DNA of 64,000 nt from the NCBI GenBank assembly GCA_023897205.1, contig JAHWDD010000002.1, positions 3,782,001-3,846,000 on the forward strand, written 5' to 3'. Positions 44,361-54,870 of the stretch are shown here, in pieces. This DNA comes from Exophiala sp. HKRS030. Its lineage: Eukaryota; Ascomycota; Eurotiomycetes; Chaetothyriales; Herpotrichiellaceae. A program made the translations under genes and the position numbers. The stretch's first letter is position 1. Each line of letters opens with the position of its first letter. The notes under the pieces are model-generated. The model ran no database searches, was not told the origin of the DNA, and was given only the letters and a program-made list of their open reading frames with translations.

Positions 44361-46398
44361 GGCTAATCTTTGTCTGAGTCTAATGTACAGTAACGACTTA
44401 TCATAACATTGCACCTCTCCTTGTTGTTCTTTCTTTTGACGGAGGAAAGCTGTTTAGTATGGGTTTCTTGTTGGGTGCGTTCTACAGAAGGTGTCGGACA
44501 AATTTCATGGAGCTTGAGAAACTCAGGGTCCGGCAAACCTACCGGATACAAGGTGATCACGTGGATACTTATTTTCTTTCAGTCTCCTTCCTCACCTTGT
44601 CGAGCCTCGTGTGCAATGAAACCGTAGCTGGCGACATTTATTGGGCCTATATCTGAGATAGTTCTCACATGCACATGCTGTGCGTAGTCCTTGTGTTTTT
44701 TTCTGCAGCATGGGTGCCGCCCCCCCATAGATGTTGCTAGGCAAATAAGCCTGGGTGAATTCGAAGAGCGATTACCATCCTAGTCCTGGGATATTGTTTC
44801 AGGAATCAGCATTTGTGTGGCTGACTGCGAGGTCTACAGTTCTGCTCGCCTTTGAACCATCACATGTGACATTCTTACAGGTTTTTATTGTGGTATTCAT
44901 CTTCTCAGGCCGCGACGCATCACTGTCTTACTGCGACTCGAGAAACTCCTCCAGATACTTCAGTAGTGTTGCGGAGAAATCACACACGCTCGAAAGCAGA
45001 GAAAACCCAGTCTGCCGCTTGAGAGGATGAATTTTCAGTCTGGGCTCGTGATATGCGGCAACTACGGAGTATGGATGTTTGTTTAGTAGCAACCCTCATG
45101 ATTGGCCTTGGCTGTTCCTGAAGATCAAGATCTGTGGAACAAACCATCCATCCAGGGTCGAACAGCCATTGCTGGACACTGCGAGGATACCCAACTCGGT
45201 GCCAGGGACAGAAAATTTCGGCTTGCATTTCGCAGCGGGCCCGACAAGGTAGATATCAACAAAATCAGTAAAGACATGTGCGGTATGTGATGGAACCTTG
45301 TACGCGAGGAAATTTTCACCGCGAGACTGGGACGTGCAACATATCAGCCATCGACAAGGGATGTCTGTATCTCTAGTGGGCCTCTTCCCTGGTGGCACAA
45401 TCTGCAGATAATGGGTTTATGTCGTCAGCAGGGGCATCAAGGCATCCTCCGTCCTCGTACGATGCTCCAATATATGCAAGGGGAGTCCCACGTGTCAAAA
45501 GACGCGCGGGTTTGCTGGTATGTGCGGTGTAGACAATGTTGGCGAGGCTCTCAGACCCGAATAAAGAAGTGATATTTGAGTCGTGTATTTTTCGACAGCG
45601 TGTGAGATGCCTGCTAAGAAGTTAACTTAGATCTCCCGGAAGATCAGCCGTAGAGACCAGGGATTTCCCAGCAATAATTTCCTGCCGTGCCTGGAATCAA
45701 TAAATACAGTACTGCCGTATCTCAGTAAGTGTTGTCCCGGGCGGAGACCAGCCTCGGCCCCTGCAGCAGCCTTCTACCAACTAGAGGCTTCTTTTCCGGG
45801 TTCGTTTTCCTCTGGGAGGCTGCTTAGGCTTCTGTTCGGGGGTCATCACTCAGGCATTGGGCCCCTAAATACCCACAGCCAACAAACGCCCCCGAAGAAG
45901 ACCCTGCATGCCTTAGCCGGGCTTGTCCATGGCTTAGTATCACTCGCACCGACGTCATTGGGTTTCTCGATGAGATTGGTACCTAAGGAAGGCAAGTTGA
46001 CCACTGACAAAGGCATCGTCACTTCCAATCTTTTTACTCCAATTGCTACATCGCCGAAACTGCGCCTGCCACACGCACAACGCACCACCACACACTTTCT
46101 CTTCACTCGCTCCCTTCTCTACGTCTACCTCATCGTCCTGGCCATACCAGTTAATCTACATCGATCATGAACAGCATCATTTATCTCGTCTAGCAATTCT
46201 GATTACTTCTTTCTTGCCATCTGTATAATTCTATTCAGTACCTCGGCAATTAACCACTCATCACGTCTCGAATGTCGACGTTTCCTCTTCATTGAAACAC
46301 ACGCTCTTTTCATTACAGGTCGTCGAATTGTGCCAACCATTCTAGACTCGAAATTATACAATTTTAACCTTTCGCCGGTCTGGGAACGTCCCGAACAC
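44361..46398. other. 2.0-kb divergent intergenic region
   Basis: These are promoter and leader regions for mS45 and the coiled-coil gene. It contains one TACGGAGTA (45063-45071). A minus-strand frame at 45096-45398 has a protein-like stretch but no neighbours in frame, and I do not call it. Confidence 0.5.
45063..45071 (+). repeat. TACGGAGTA intergenic motif, copy 7
   Basis: Exact copy. Confidence 0.8.
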
Positions 46399-47832
46399 AT
46401 GGCACCACGCTCACCAACGCACGCCTTCGACCCAACGCCCGCTCTTGAACACGACCCGTACAATTTCTCCCCTGTAAATCTCTCGGGCTCGATGGACCCA
46501 TTGAAAAATGGCACCTCCAAAGGTGTTCGCTTCTCGGAAACGCCGTCACTCCTTCCTCAAGGCCGTCATTCTATAGCCACCACGACCGTCCCATTACTAC
46601 CCCCTGTTCCCTCCGCGAGTCAAATACCGAAGCATGGTTTTCAGATGACGAATCCAACTCCAGAAGTCGACATTACCGCGTACATGGAGCAGTGTCGAAT
46701 GTTGAACAATCAGTTGAGAGAGGCGCACGACTGTGAACGAAGAGCGTGGGATATAGAGCGGACTGCACTCAAGGCTCGTATTTCTGAATTGGAAAGACGT
46801 CTGTCAAGAAGCCGGGATTCCAAGAGGAGGTCGAGCAATGACTCTTCGGACGCAAGCCTACGGTCATTCAGAGCAGAGATCAAGCCTTTGTCACGCACCA
46901 GCAATCGAGCTAGAGCCTCGTCAGACTCAAGCGGTGGAGCACCTCCAATCTGGCAAGGCCCTGAGGTTCTTCCTCCCGTAACAAGAGTCTTCTCGCACGA
47001 AGACACTGCCGGACACCTACCGAGCATCTCAGAGAACGAACAGTTCCCATCACTGTCCAAGGAAATTTCTCCAACCACTCAGAAGGAGGTTGAGAACGTC
47101 CCTGTACCCGTTGAGCAGGTAGACAAGACTCTCGACGGCATCACTCTAAAGTCGGCTGGTTTGGCCTCAACATTCGACACGGGAATCACCAGTCCACAGT
47201 TTGCTTCGCCTGCTCATACGCCCTCCCCGCAACCAAAGAGACCTCTCGACGAAATATTGCAGGTTGATGTCAAGTCTCTGCTCTCGCCACTAGATGAGAA
47301 ATTGAAAAGAAATGCCGGTCACACTCCGATGGCTTTCGATGGCACATTGTCTTCGGGCACTGACAGTACGAACAACTTGACTCCCAAGCAAGAAAACCCT
47401 GTAGAGCCAGCACCCACGAAAAGACCGCCTCTTCGGCCTGCAGAAAATTCCGACTCTTACTTTTCCTTTTCCTCGGCCATTCCCGATCCAGTGGAAAAGG
47501 CTCAAGAAGCGATCCCTGAACAAGTTGAGCCCGAACCGCAACATGAAGCAGAGGATGATCCCAGTCTTCAAGGTCCGCTCATGCTCGACTCCAGTGCCAA
47601 GTCAGAGGCGGCAAATGCGTTCCTCGAAAAAGTCGATGCCATGCTTTCAGAAGAAGCGGCTGTGCGTTCAAGATACGAAACGGCTTTGTCTGATGACAAT
47701 GACGAAATGAAAAGTGCAGAGGCGTCAGAAAAGCCACACACGCAAGACCCAGATGACGAACCCAGATTAAAGATCAAGCATACCATGAATTTCGGCAGTG
47801 CTTGGGGTGGAGATATGCCTGGTCGTATATGA
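46399..47832 (+). CDS. Ser/Pro-rich protein with a short coiled coil, 477 aa, unknown function
   Basis: Single exon with ATG at 46399. The N terminus (MAPRSPTHAFDPTPAL) and a GVRFSETPSLLP segment look conserved. A helical stretch at about 110-150 (YMEQCRMLNNQLREAHDCER, then ELERRLSRSRD) is a likely coiled coil. The rest is disordered, rich in Ser, Pro, Glu and Thr, with many SP/TP sites that suggest regulation by proline-directed kinases. The C terminus ends KIKHTMNFGSAWGGDMPGRI, probably a short conserved binding motif. I do not recognise a family. A short GTC...TTACAG stretch just upstream could be a leader intron. Confidence 0.82.
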   Translation: MAPRSPTHAFDPTPALEHDPYNFSPVNLSGSMDPLKNGTSKGVRFSETPSLLPQGRHSIATTTVPLLPPVPSASQIPKHGFQMTNPTPEVDITAYMEQCRMLNNQLREAHDCERRAWDIERTALKARISELERRLSRSRDSKRRSSNDSSDASLRSFRAEIKPLSRTSNRARASSDSSGGAPPIWQGPEVLPPVTRVFSHEDTAGHLPSISENEQFPSLSKEISPTTQKEVENVPVPVEQVDKTLDGITLKSAGLASTFDTGITSPQFASPAHTPSPQPKRPLDEILQVDVKSLLSPLDEKLKRNAGHTPMAFDGTLSSGTDSTNNLTPKQENPVEPAPTKRPPLRPAENSDSYFSFSSAIPDPVEKAQEAIPEQVEPEPQHEAEDDPSLQGPLMLDSSAKSEAANAFLEKVDAMLSEEAAVRSRYETALSDDNDEMKSAEASEKPHTQDPDDEPRLKIKHTMNFGSAWGGDMPGRI

Positions 47833-48826
47833 TCTTGAAGTTTGCACTTCGAGACCAACCAGGGGTTTGTCTGGTTGTTCTGCCCCGTCATCGGAATCAC
47901 CAAAGATGCGAGTGTGAAGACTTTCACTATATTTCGCGGAGGAAGTCAGTGTGGTGATCCTAGAAATCTTGCATATAGCTTGAAATTTCGTTTCTTGCGC
48001 ACTAGCATTGCAATCTTGTCGTTGTTCGATATGGGTCAATTCAGAGTCTTTCAACTACGTCGGAAATATCCGCGAGTTGATGAAGAGTCACTGAGAACCC
48101 GAATGAGAGACGTTGGGTCAGAACAACACAAAATGAGTATGCCCAACAATTACTCTTGCATATTATACCCCAGCAGCAGATAGTCATTTCCAGGACTTAT
48201 GAATGTCAACTCTTGACGAAAGACCCAATTGCCCTTCCAGTATCAAGTCCCAACCTTGTCGGCATGTGAGGCAAACCTTGAATGCGAAACTTGACCACGT
48301 CGGTGCTTAACGTACAGCGTCATTGTATCAACTGATCGGGGCGCATATTGGCTACTCGTTGCAGGGGGGAAATATTACAAGATCTGCAACAAATATCAAA
48401 GCGTAAGATTTCCACAGATGCGGCAAGTAGCCTCGTGCAGTAAACAGGCAACCCAAGATATCTCAATCAATTCCACAAAAGCCACATTGTTCTGCAAGGC
48501 TGGGCCGCCCCTATTCCCCCAAGTCATGGTGCCGGCACGTGATGCCGCGAGATCGGATCAGGGACAACCAAACACCAATCGGAGCTCACTTGTAGTATAC
48601 TATTAGAGGCCGCCCAAGGATTTTTTTGAGCGCCGCGCATGCTACCTCTGTCAACGAACAAGAGGAGGCAGAAGACGTCTCCCGTGTGGTAGTCGGTGAG
48701 AAAGACACACCAAAGCTGTCCTGCCGACGAGCAGGCGAAAGAAACTAAAGGATCTCGCTATGGTCGGCGCATAAACCGGTGGTGGTCTTCATTCCCAGCG
48801 CATTCTCGCTTCAAAGTTTGCGATTC
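47833..48826. other. intergenic, no trace of the missing homoaconitase 5' part
   Basis: I searched this stretch for the N-terminal third of homoaconitase (about 190 residues before VRTDAASIW) and found nothing resembling it in any frame. Confidence 0.6.
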
Positions 48827-50641
48827 ATCGTGCGCACAGATGCCGCCAGCATTTGGGCCACCGGACGTACGTGGTGGCAAATCCCTCCAGTAGCCAAGGT
48901 GACGTTCAAAGGCACCTTGCCAAAGGGTGTCACGGGCAAAGACGTGATCGTGGCACTTTGTGGTTTGTTCGACAAGGACGATAATCTCAACCATGCCATT
49001 GAGTTCGCCGGGTCAGAACAAACCCTACAAAGTCTGCCTGTTGCTGCCCGACTGACGATTGCAAACATGACTACCGAATGGGGTGCACTCACCGGACTAT
49101 TCCCTATGGATTCGGTCCTACAAGGTTGGTTGAGGGCAAAAGCTACAATGTCCGCGTTAGATACGTCCGAAGGACGCGCAGGTAATCCGCGTTTCTCGCA
49201 CCCGAGACTCGATCAGCTGTTTGAGAACCAGCTTACTGCTGAAAAAGGCGCTCAATACGCAAAATCACTCTATCTCGACCTGAACACTCTCTCACCTTAC
49301 GTGTCTGGACCCAATCCGCTCAAGGTGGCCACACCTCTCAACGTCTTGGAAGACCAGAACATCAAGATCAACAAAGCATATCTCGTGTCTTGCACCAATT
49401 CACGGGCTTCCGACCTGGCTGCGGCTGCCAAGGTCTTCAAGGACGCCGCCGAAAACAACGGGGGCAAGGTACCCAAGATCGCGGAAGGGGTCAAGTTCTA
49501 CATTGCGGCAGCCTCGCTCCCTGAACAGCAACTAGCCGAGGAGGCCGGCGACTGGCAGACTCTCCTTGGTGCCGGTGCCATCACTCTCTCTGCGGGTTGT
49601 GGTCCATGTATAGGCCTCGAGACCGGACTTCTCGAGCCCGGCGAGGTCGGCATCAGTGCCACGAATCGCAACTTCAAAGGCCGCATGGTTAGCACCGATG
49701 CCAAGGCATATCTGGCCAGTCCCGAGGTGGTCGCGGCCAGTGCTTTGACGGGCAAGCTCAGCGGCCCAGGTTGGTACGAACGGCCCGAGGGCTAGACTGG
49801 TGTGGCCAGAGGTGAAGGCGACGGCATCAAAGAGGAGGATCGAATGATCACCGCGGATGAGGCTTTCCAGAAAATCATTGACCAGCTAGATGCCATGATC
49901 GAAGCCGGTAAACAAAATTTCGGCAGTGAACAAGGCATTGAAGTCGCGCCAGGCTCCTCGACCGAGGTTCATCCTGGGTTCCCCCAACGTGTCGAAGGAG
50001 ATATCGTCTTTTGCGATGCCGATAATATCAACACTGACGGCATCTACCCGGGTAAAAACACTTACCAGGACAATGTTCCTGTCGAGAAGATGGCCGAGGT
50101 TTGCATGGAGAATTATGATCCCAAATTGTCATCCCTCTCGAAAACCGGCGACGATCTGGTTTCGGGATTCAACTTTGGCTGCGGCAGTTCTCGTGAGCAA
50201 GCTGCCACGGCGATCCTGGCCAAGGAAATTCCTTTGGTTGTTGCCGGTAGCTTTGGCAACATCTTTTCTCGAAACAGTGTCAACAACGCTCTGATGGGCT
50301 TGGAGATGCCGAAGCTGGTCACTCGACTTCGTGAAACATTCTCGGATCTCCCGGGATCCAAAGTCGGTGGAGAGGTTACTGAGCCAACTGGGAACAAAGA
50401 GAATCAACAGAGCTTGGATTCTCCTCCGCCGAATCCCCCAACACCACGTGAGAAACAATTGAGTCGTAGGACTGGCTGGACTTTGGTCTGGGATGTGAAG
50501 GAATCTCAAATCGAAGCCACCGAAGGCCCAGGGGGGAAAAGTGGACAGAAAAGGTTGGTGAACTACCTCCCAACGTCCAAGAGATCATTGCCAAAAGGTC
50601 GCCTTGAGAGATGGGTTCAGATTGAGATTGCTGCAGCTTAG
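48827..50641 (+). pseudogene. lysF: homoaconitase (LysF/Lys4) pseudogene, 5'-truncated
   Basis: Homology begins abruptly at 48827 with [20 protein letters not shown], in the middle of the enzyme. The first third, including the HDNS-containing region, is absent. Two of the three iron-sulfur ligand sites remain: [10 protein letters not shown] and [14 protein letters not shown] at 49793-49795 stands where relatives have Trp ([12 protein letters not shown]), a one-base change. The frame then continues through FCDADNINTDGIYPGK and FNFGCGSSREQAATAILAK. Near the 3' end (50529-50600) the conserved frame is lost by +2 nt at a G/A run and regained by +1 nt at an A run, so about 20 residues are scrambled. 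Homoaconitase works in fungal lysine synthesis, so an intact copy must exist elsewhere. No introns are seen. Confidence 0.88.
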
Positions 50642-52047
50642 ACACACTATGGTCTGTGATGTTTGGGAGGTCATAGGGTCATCCATTCATTAAGGATTGA
50701 CGAGGAGAGAATTAAAGGACGATACAAAGTAAAAGGCTAGCCGGTTAAAAAAATCACCCGCCAATTGTCCACGTCAGGATATATTTGCAGTTTTACGGTT
50801 GCGTATGTTGTGCTCATGGATTGGGCTATGGTAGAATTAGGAGATCTCATCTGGCGGGTGTAGGAACTAGGAAGATATATCGTGTAGAGGTAGAAGATGA
50901 AAAAGTTCAAGCGACAGGGCAATATATTAAAATATCCCGATCGTTGTCCTTCTTAAACAGGAAACGAGATAAAAAGGATGTGTGATGATAAGAAGAAAAA
51001 TTATCCTACGTTTGTGAAGTGTTAAAAGGGTCAATGTGTTTGGCAAGTCGTAGGCGGGGGTATCTTCGTGTCACAGTCAGCGTTGTCGATGCAGGGGTAT
51101 TTGGTGTTGTAGAGTGCAGTCAGTATGTGATTCTATCCGTACCGTCGTTGAGGACAAGAATAGGCCCTTGATTCGAGCTGAGGTGCCCAAGCAGAGAAGA
51201 GGAGCGTCCGTGACAACAACCGCTGTCACTACGAGGAAGAAGAACTGTCAACATGAAGTCTAGACTTCAAAGTCGACTCGCTTGAAGAGATTAACTACTG
51301 TAAGAGAGCCTCGCACATGGTACGGATGCGAAATAGTACCAATGTAACTCGTACCTAGAGTCTATTACCCAAGGTCATGCTCGTACAGAGTACATACGAA
51401 GTACTCTCATGCCAAGGGTTCAGCCCCCGGGGGTGCGTGTGTATAGTTGAGGCTGTGTCCAGCCATTTTTCCCAGGCCCGCAGTTGTCAAGCGTAGAGTG
51501 ACTGTAGGATGGCAAATTTTTCTCTTCGTGATACCCTGTAGACTTTCTGAAGTTCTTGGGATGGTCATGGTGTCGAGTTGTCTAGGTACCTACTTAGGTA
51601 TCCCTATCCGTACGTTGCGTGTGGTAGCCCGATGTGAGGCTATGTTTGCCCAATACAAGAGCCTATTACCGACCAAAACCCCTCATCCTCAGCAATCTCA
51701 TCCGAGCTCGAATCCACACTCACCTCATCTCAGCGCCGTCATGTGTCGCGTCTCACCATTTCAACCTTTACAAGTCTGGCCTCACGATCGATTTTTAGTC
51801 CTGTCGCCATCTCCGGTACAATCTACACCGTGCCAAAGAGACCATCGTGGCGTCCAAAAGAGGGTTACCCGGCCCATTTGGTTCTAGGCAACCCTGACGC
51901 ACCCAATCGAGCCTCCTCCTCTAGCCTGCGTCCTGACACATGTTTGACCCCTGAGGTCTACAACCCGCCAACACTACCACACGATTGAGGCTGTTCACGG
52001 CCTGGCGCGACAAACACCACTTCAGATCCACCCCTGGGCATTATAAC
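50642..52047. other. intergenic
   Basis: This 1.4-kb space between the pseudogene and the GH43 gene has no supported gene. CT-rich DNA before 52048 is probably the promoter. Confidence 0.5.
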
Positions 52048-53449
52048 ATGGCCAACCGCCCACCCTTCACCATGGCGGCGGCCACGGAAGGGATTTTGGA
52101 AAAACAGCCTTTGCTTCCTCACCCCAGTCGCCCGGGTCAGGGCTTTGGAACACATTCTTTACACAAAGAGTCGGTCATTCCACACGCATATACTGAGCAG
52201 CGACGGCAATCTACACTTTCAACACGCACCAAGATTATCATACTCGCCATGGTCGCTATACCCGCGTACTTGTTGGCCTCGTCGGCCGTCACTTCTCTGG
52301 GGCCGTTGTGGCCGCGCGACGCGGTCATTCGGTCTCCCGACCCAGCACCGGAACCACAACTCACCGGCGCACAGACAGACCCCGCGTCAGGTCCGTTCGC
52401 CTCAGTCATGGGCCCCCTGGTCTCGTCGAACTTTCCGGACCCCGCCATCATCGTCGTGGACGGCGTCTCGTATGCCTTTGCGACCAACAACAGAGGTGTC
52501 GGTTCGGACATGGTACATGTTCAAGTTGCCACGTCCCAAGACAATCAAACGTGGTCGCTGTTGGAGCACCATGATGCGTTGCCCGATGTAGGCGCGTGGC
52601 AGACGGGCGCTCGTGTGTGGGCGCCAGACGTCGTTCAGGTGGTGCGTTTTAATTTCCGGCCACGTCAAAACCCAGATTCTAACGTGTGACCAGGACGACG
52701 GTTCGTTCGTGTTGTACTACGCTGACGAGGTCACCTGGAGTACCGCGCACCACTGCGTCGGCGCGGCGGTGTCGAAGGATGTCCTGGGACCCTACATCCC
52801 TCAGGACCAGCCCTTCGCCTGTCCGGACGTCACCACCCAGGGCGGTGCCATCGACCCCGACGGCTTTCTGGACGTGTCGACGAACAAACGGTACGTCGTG
52901 TACAAGGTCGACGGGAACTCCATCGGCCACGGCGGCTCGTGTGGCAACACCGTCGAACCCATCGTGCCGACGCCGCTCATGCTACAGGAAGTCGGCCCCG
53001 ACGGTATTTCCCACATTGGTGACCCCGTCGCCATCCTCGACCGGGACGTGTACGACGGCCCACTGATCGAGGCCCCCACGCTCCATCGTTCCGACGAGGG
53101 CGTATACTTTCTCTTTTTCAGTAGCAACTGCTTCACGACGCCCAAGTACGACGTCTCATATGCCACCGCCAGTGACATCCACGGACCGTACACGCGATGC
53201 AACCGGCCTCTCCTCGTCACCAGTGACGCCGATCTCGTCGGCCCTGGCGGCCTCGACATCCTCATCGGAGGCGACCTGGTCGTCTTTCACGGGCACATGA
53301 CCATCAACAACGACCCTGCGCAGCTGAAGAAGGCTCAAGCCATTTCCGCATCCACCGGCAAACCCGTCAAGGACGTCAATCTACCTCTGATACGAGGCAT
53401 GTGGTCCGGCACCGCAACGTTCTCCGGGACGAGCATCAGTTTGGGGTAA
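52048..53449 (+). CDS. GH43-type glycoside hydrolase, membrane-anchored, 448 aa
   Basis: Exons are 52048-52638 and 52694-53449 (intron 55 nt, phase 0). The first ~65 residues are cytosolic, and then TKIIILAMVAIPAYLLASSAV makes a signal-anchor helix, so this is a type II membrane protein with its catalytic domain outside or in the lumen. The five-bladed beta-propeller begins SSNFPDPAIIVVDGVSYAFATN, where the first Asp is the catalytic base of GH43. The residues VWAPDVVQ|DDGSFVLYYA (across the intron), GAIDPDGFLD and PLIEAPTLHR supply the other acidic positions (Asp pKa modulator, Glu acid). Likely substrates are arabinan or xylan side chains. Confidence 0.9.
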
Positions 53450-54576
53450 TTTGTAGCTGTTTTGTTCTTTTTGTGACATTTTTCGTCCTGCGTTTTAGCG
53501 AGTTTTTATCTGCATTTCAGCAACAGCTTTTGGAGTGGCTCTGATTTTTGGGAATCTTTGTAAAGTTGTTGGTGTCTGTTTCAAGACTTGGTTATGAAGC
53601 GATGATCTTAGAGATGATGATATATATATATCTATATACACTGTAATACTACTTTGTACATTGTACCTTGTTCAGAATTGATTTGTCTCGTCACATTTAG
53701 AAAAGTGACACGATCGCGGACCCGAGATTCTAGCACGTAGTTTGGTAAAACCATCATTCGACATTTGGATAGGCGTGCTCTGTACACCGAATGCCGCCGT
53801 TGACACACACATGCAAATCGACACACGGGTCATCGTCGAGGCAATCGGCAACATCCAAAAGTGCTTGATTACCTATTCCGTAGTGAAGGATCTGTTTGGT
53901 GTGCACGCCGTGGCAAATGTGGAAGTCTTTACTATTCGTGCCTTTGATGGACATTCACGTCAACGTGGGGGCGATTGATATAAAACGCAGAGACTGTCTT
54001 CTTTGCAAGGTAACTCGATTTAGGCGTTGTCACTGTCCTTGTTGGTGTCGATTACTATTCAACTCAATATTGATATTGAGGAGTGGAAAATTTGAGGGGG
54101 GACCATGGCCACTGAAAAGTATTTTTTGTCGGGTGGTGAGTCAACTAGGTACTTTGCAAGATTGTCACGAATATATTTACTTAATTATATTTTTGTTTGT
54201 AAGTGACAGTAGTTTCAATCGGCCATTGCTCACCCCTTCTCCGTACTATATTTGTATTTGCGACTCTTTTCTAGGGCTTTTACCATCACGGGACTGGCAA
54301 GCTCTACAATTACGTACTCTGTAGTCTTACTATGATTTCGTATTCTACTAATATTGCCATGCTTGAGCAATATCCCATGTGTACTATACAATACCTACGG
54401 AGCACCATAGCTGCAAGTAGCGAGGGCCCGAGCGGTCTAACTTGATACTGTAGTTGATCCCCACTTTTCATCTCGTCTCAGTCTCCACACACAAACCACA
54501 AAAATATGATCATATTTCAAAGTCGCGAATTTTCTTCCAACAAGTCCTCTCAAGCCATCACAGCTTCGAGATCACA
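53450..54576. other. AT-rich intergenic region
   Basis: It contains a TA-rich stretch around 53620-53640 and near-copies of the TACGGAGTA motif (54241 and 54394, each one base off). No gene is supported. Confidence 0.5.
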
Positions 54577-54722
54577 GGGGTTGTGGTCTAGTGGTATGAC
54601 GTGTAAGCATTAACACCATCTCGACCACCTCAAGAGCAACAGCTAATCCTCAAAACAGTTCCTTAGCATCAAGTGTTCAAAGCGCTTGGAAAAGGTTCTG
54701 GGTTCGATTCCCAGCTACTCCA
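54577..54722 (+). tRNA. tRNA-Ala(AGC) with its usual intron plus a GT-AG insertion
   Basis: Acceptor 5' strand GGGGTTG (54577-54583) pairs with CTACTCC (54715-54721, one mismatch), followed by discriminator A. D-arm GTC-TAGTGGTAT-GAC. The anticodon stem TTTCC/GGAAA forms five perfect pairs only if the 56-nt segment 54603-54658 is removed; that segment starts GTAAGC and ends AACAG, with CTAAT inside. The anticodon loop TTAGCA-T carries AGC, and a normal 18-nt tRNA intron (54669-54686) sits after position 37. The T-arm CTGGG-TTCGATT-CCCAG is perfect, and a T run follows as terminator. It may be functional only if the inserted segment can be removed, otherwise it is a pseudogene. Confidence 0.75.
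54603..54658 (+). other. 56-nt GT-AG insertion inside the tRNA gene
   Basis: The donor-like GTAAGC, branch-like CTAAT (54643-54647) and acceptor AACAG have the size and signals of a fungal spliceosomal intron. It lies between the D-arm and the anticodon stem, a place where tRNA introns do not occur in fungal nuclear genes. Confidence 0.6.
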
Positions 54723-54870
54723 GTTTTTTTTTCCCTTAGTTTTTGAGCTCTCTCGGTCGAAGAGACAATTTACTTGACTTTTCTGGGATCTAGATTGTCA
54801 CGAGTCTCTCTCTCACCCACCGCCGGTTCTTTTTGATTCTCTCCGTAGACGATGAGGGAGGAGTAATGAC
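54659..54870 (+). repeat. inverted repeat, left copy (tRNA 3' half plus flank)
   Basis: It matches 59162-59365 on the opposite strand, about 85% by eye. Shared parts include the anticodon-to-acceptor half of tRNA-Ala, the T run, CTCTCGGTCGAAGAGACAAT, TTACTTGACTTTTCTGGG, ATTGTCACGAGTCTCTC and GAGTAATGAC. Confidence 0.85.

Noticed and set aside
45096..45398. Minus-strand frame with a protein-like middle part
   Set aside because: No start context, no adjoining exons and no recognised domain. It may be a gene relic, but it cannot be supported.
48779..48826. Possible 5' end of the homoaconitase frame (a splice acceptor TTCCCAG at about 48792-48798)
   Set aside because: No upstream exon with homoaconitase sequence exists within the preceding kilobase. 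The residues between the acceptor and VRTDAAS do not match the enzyme.
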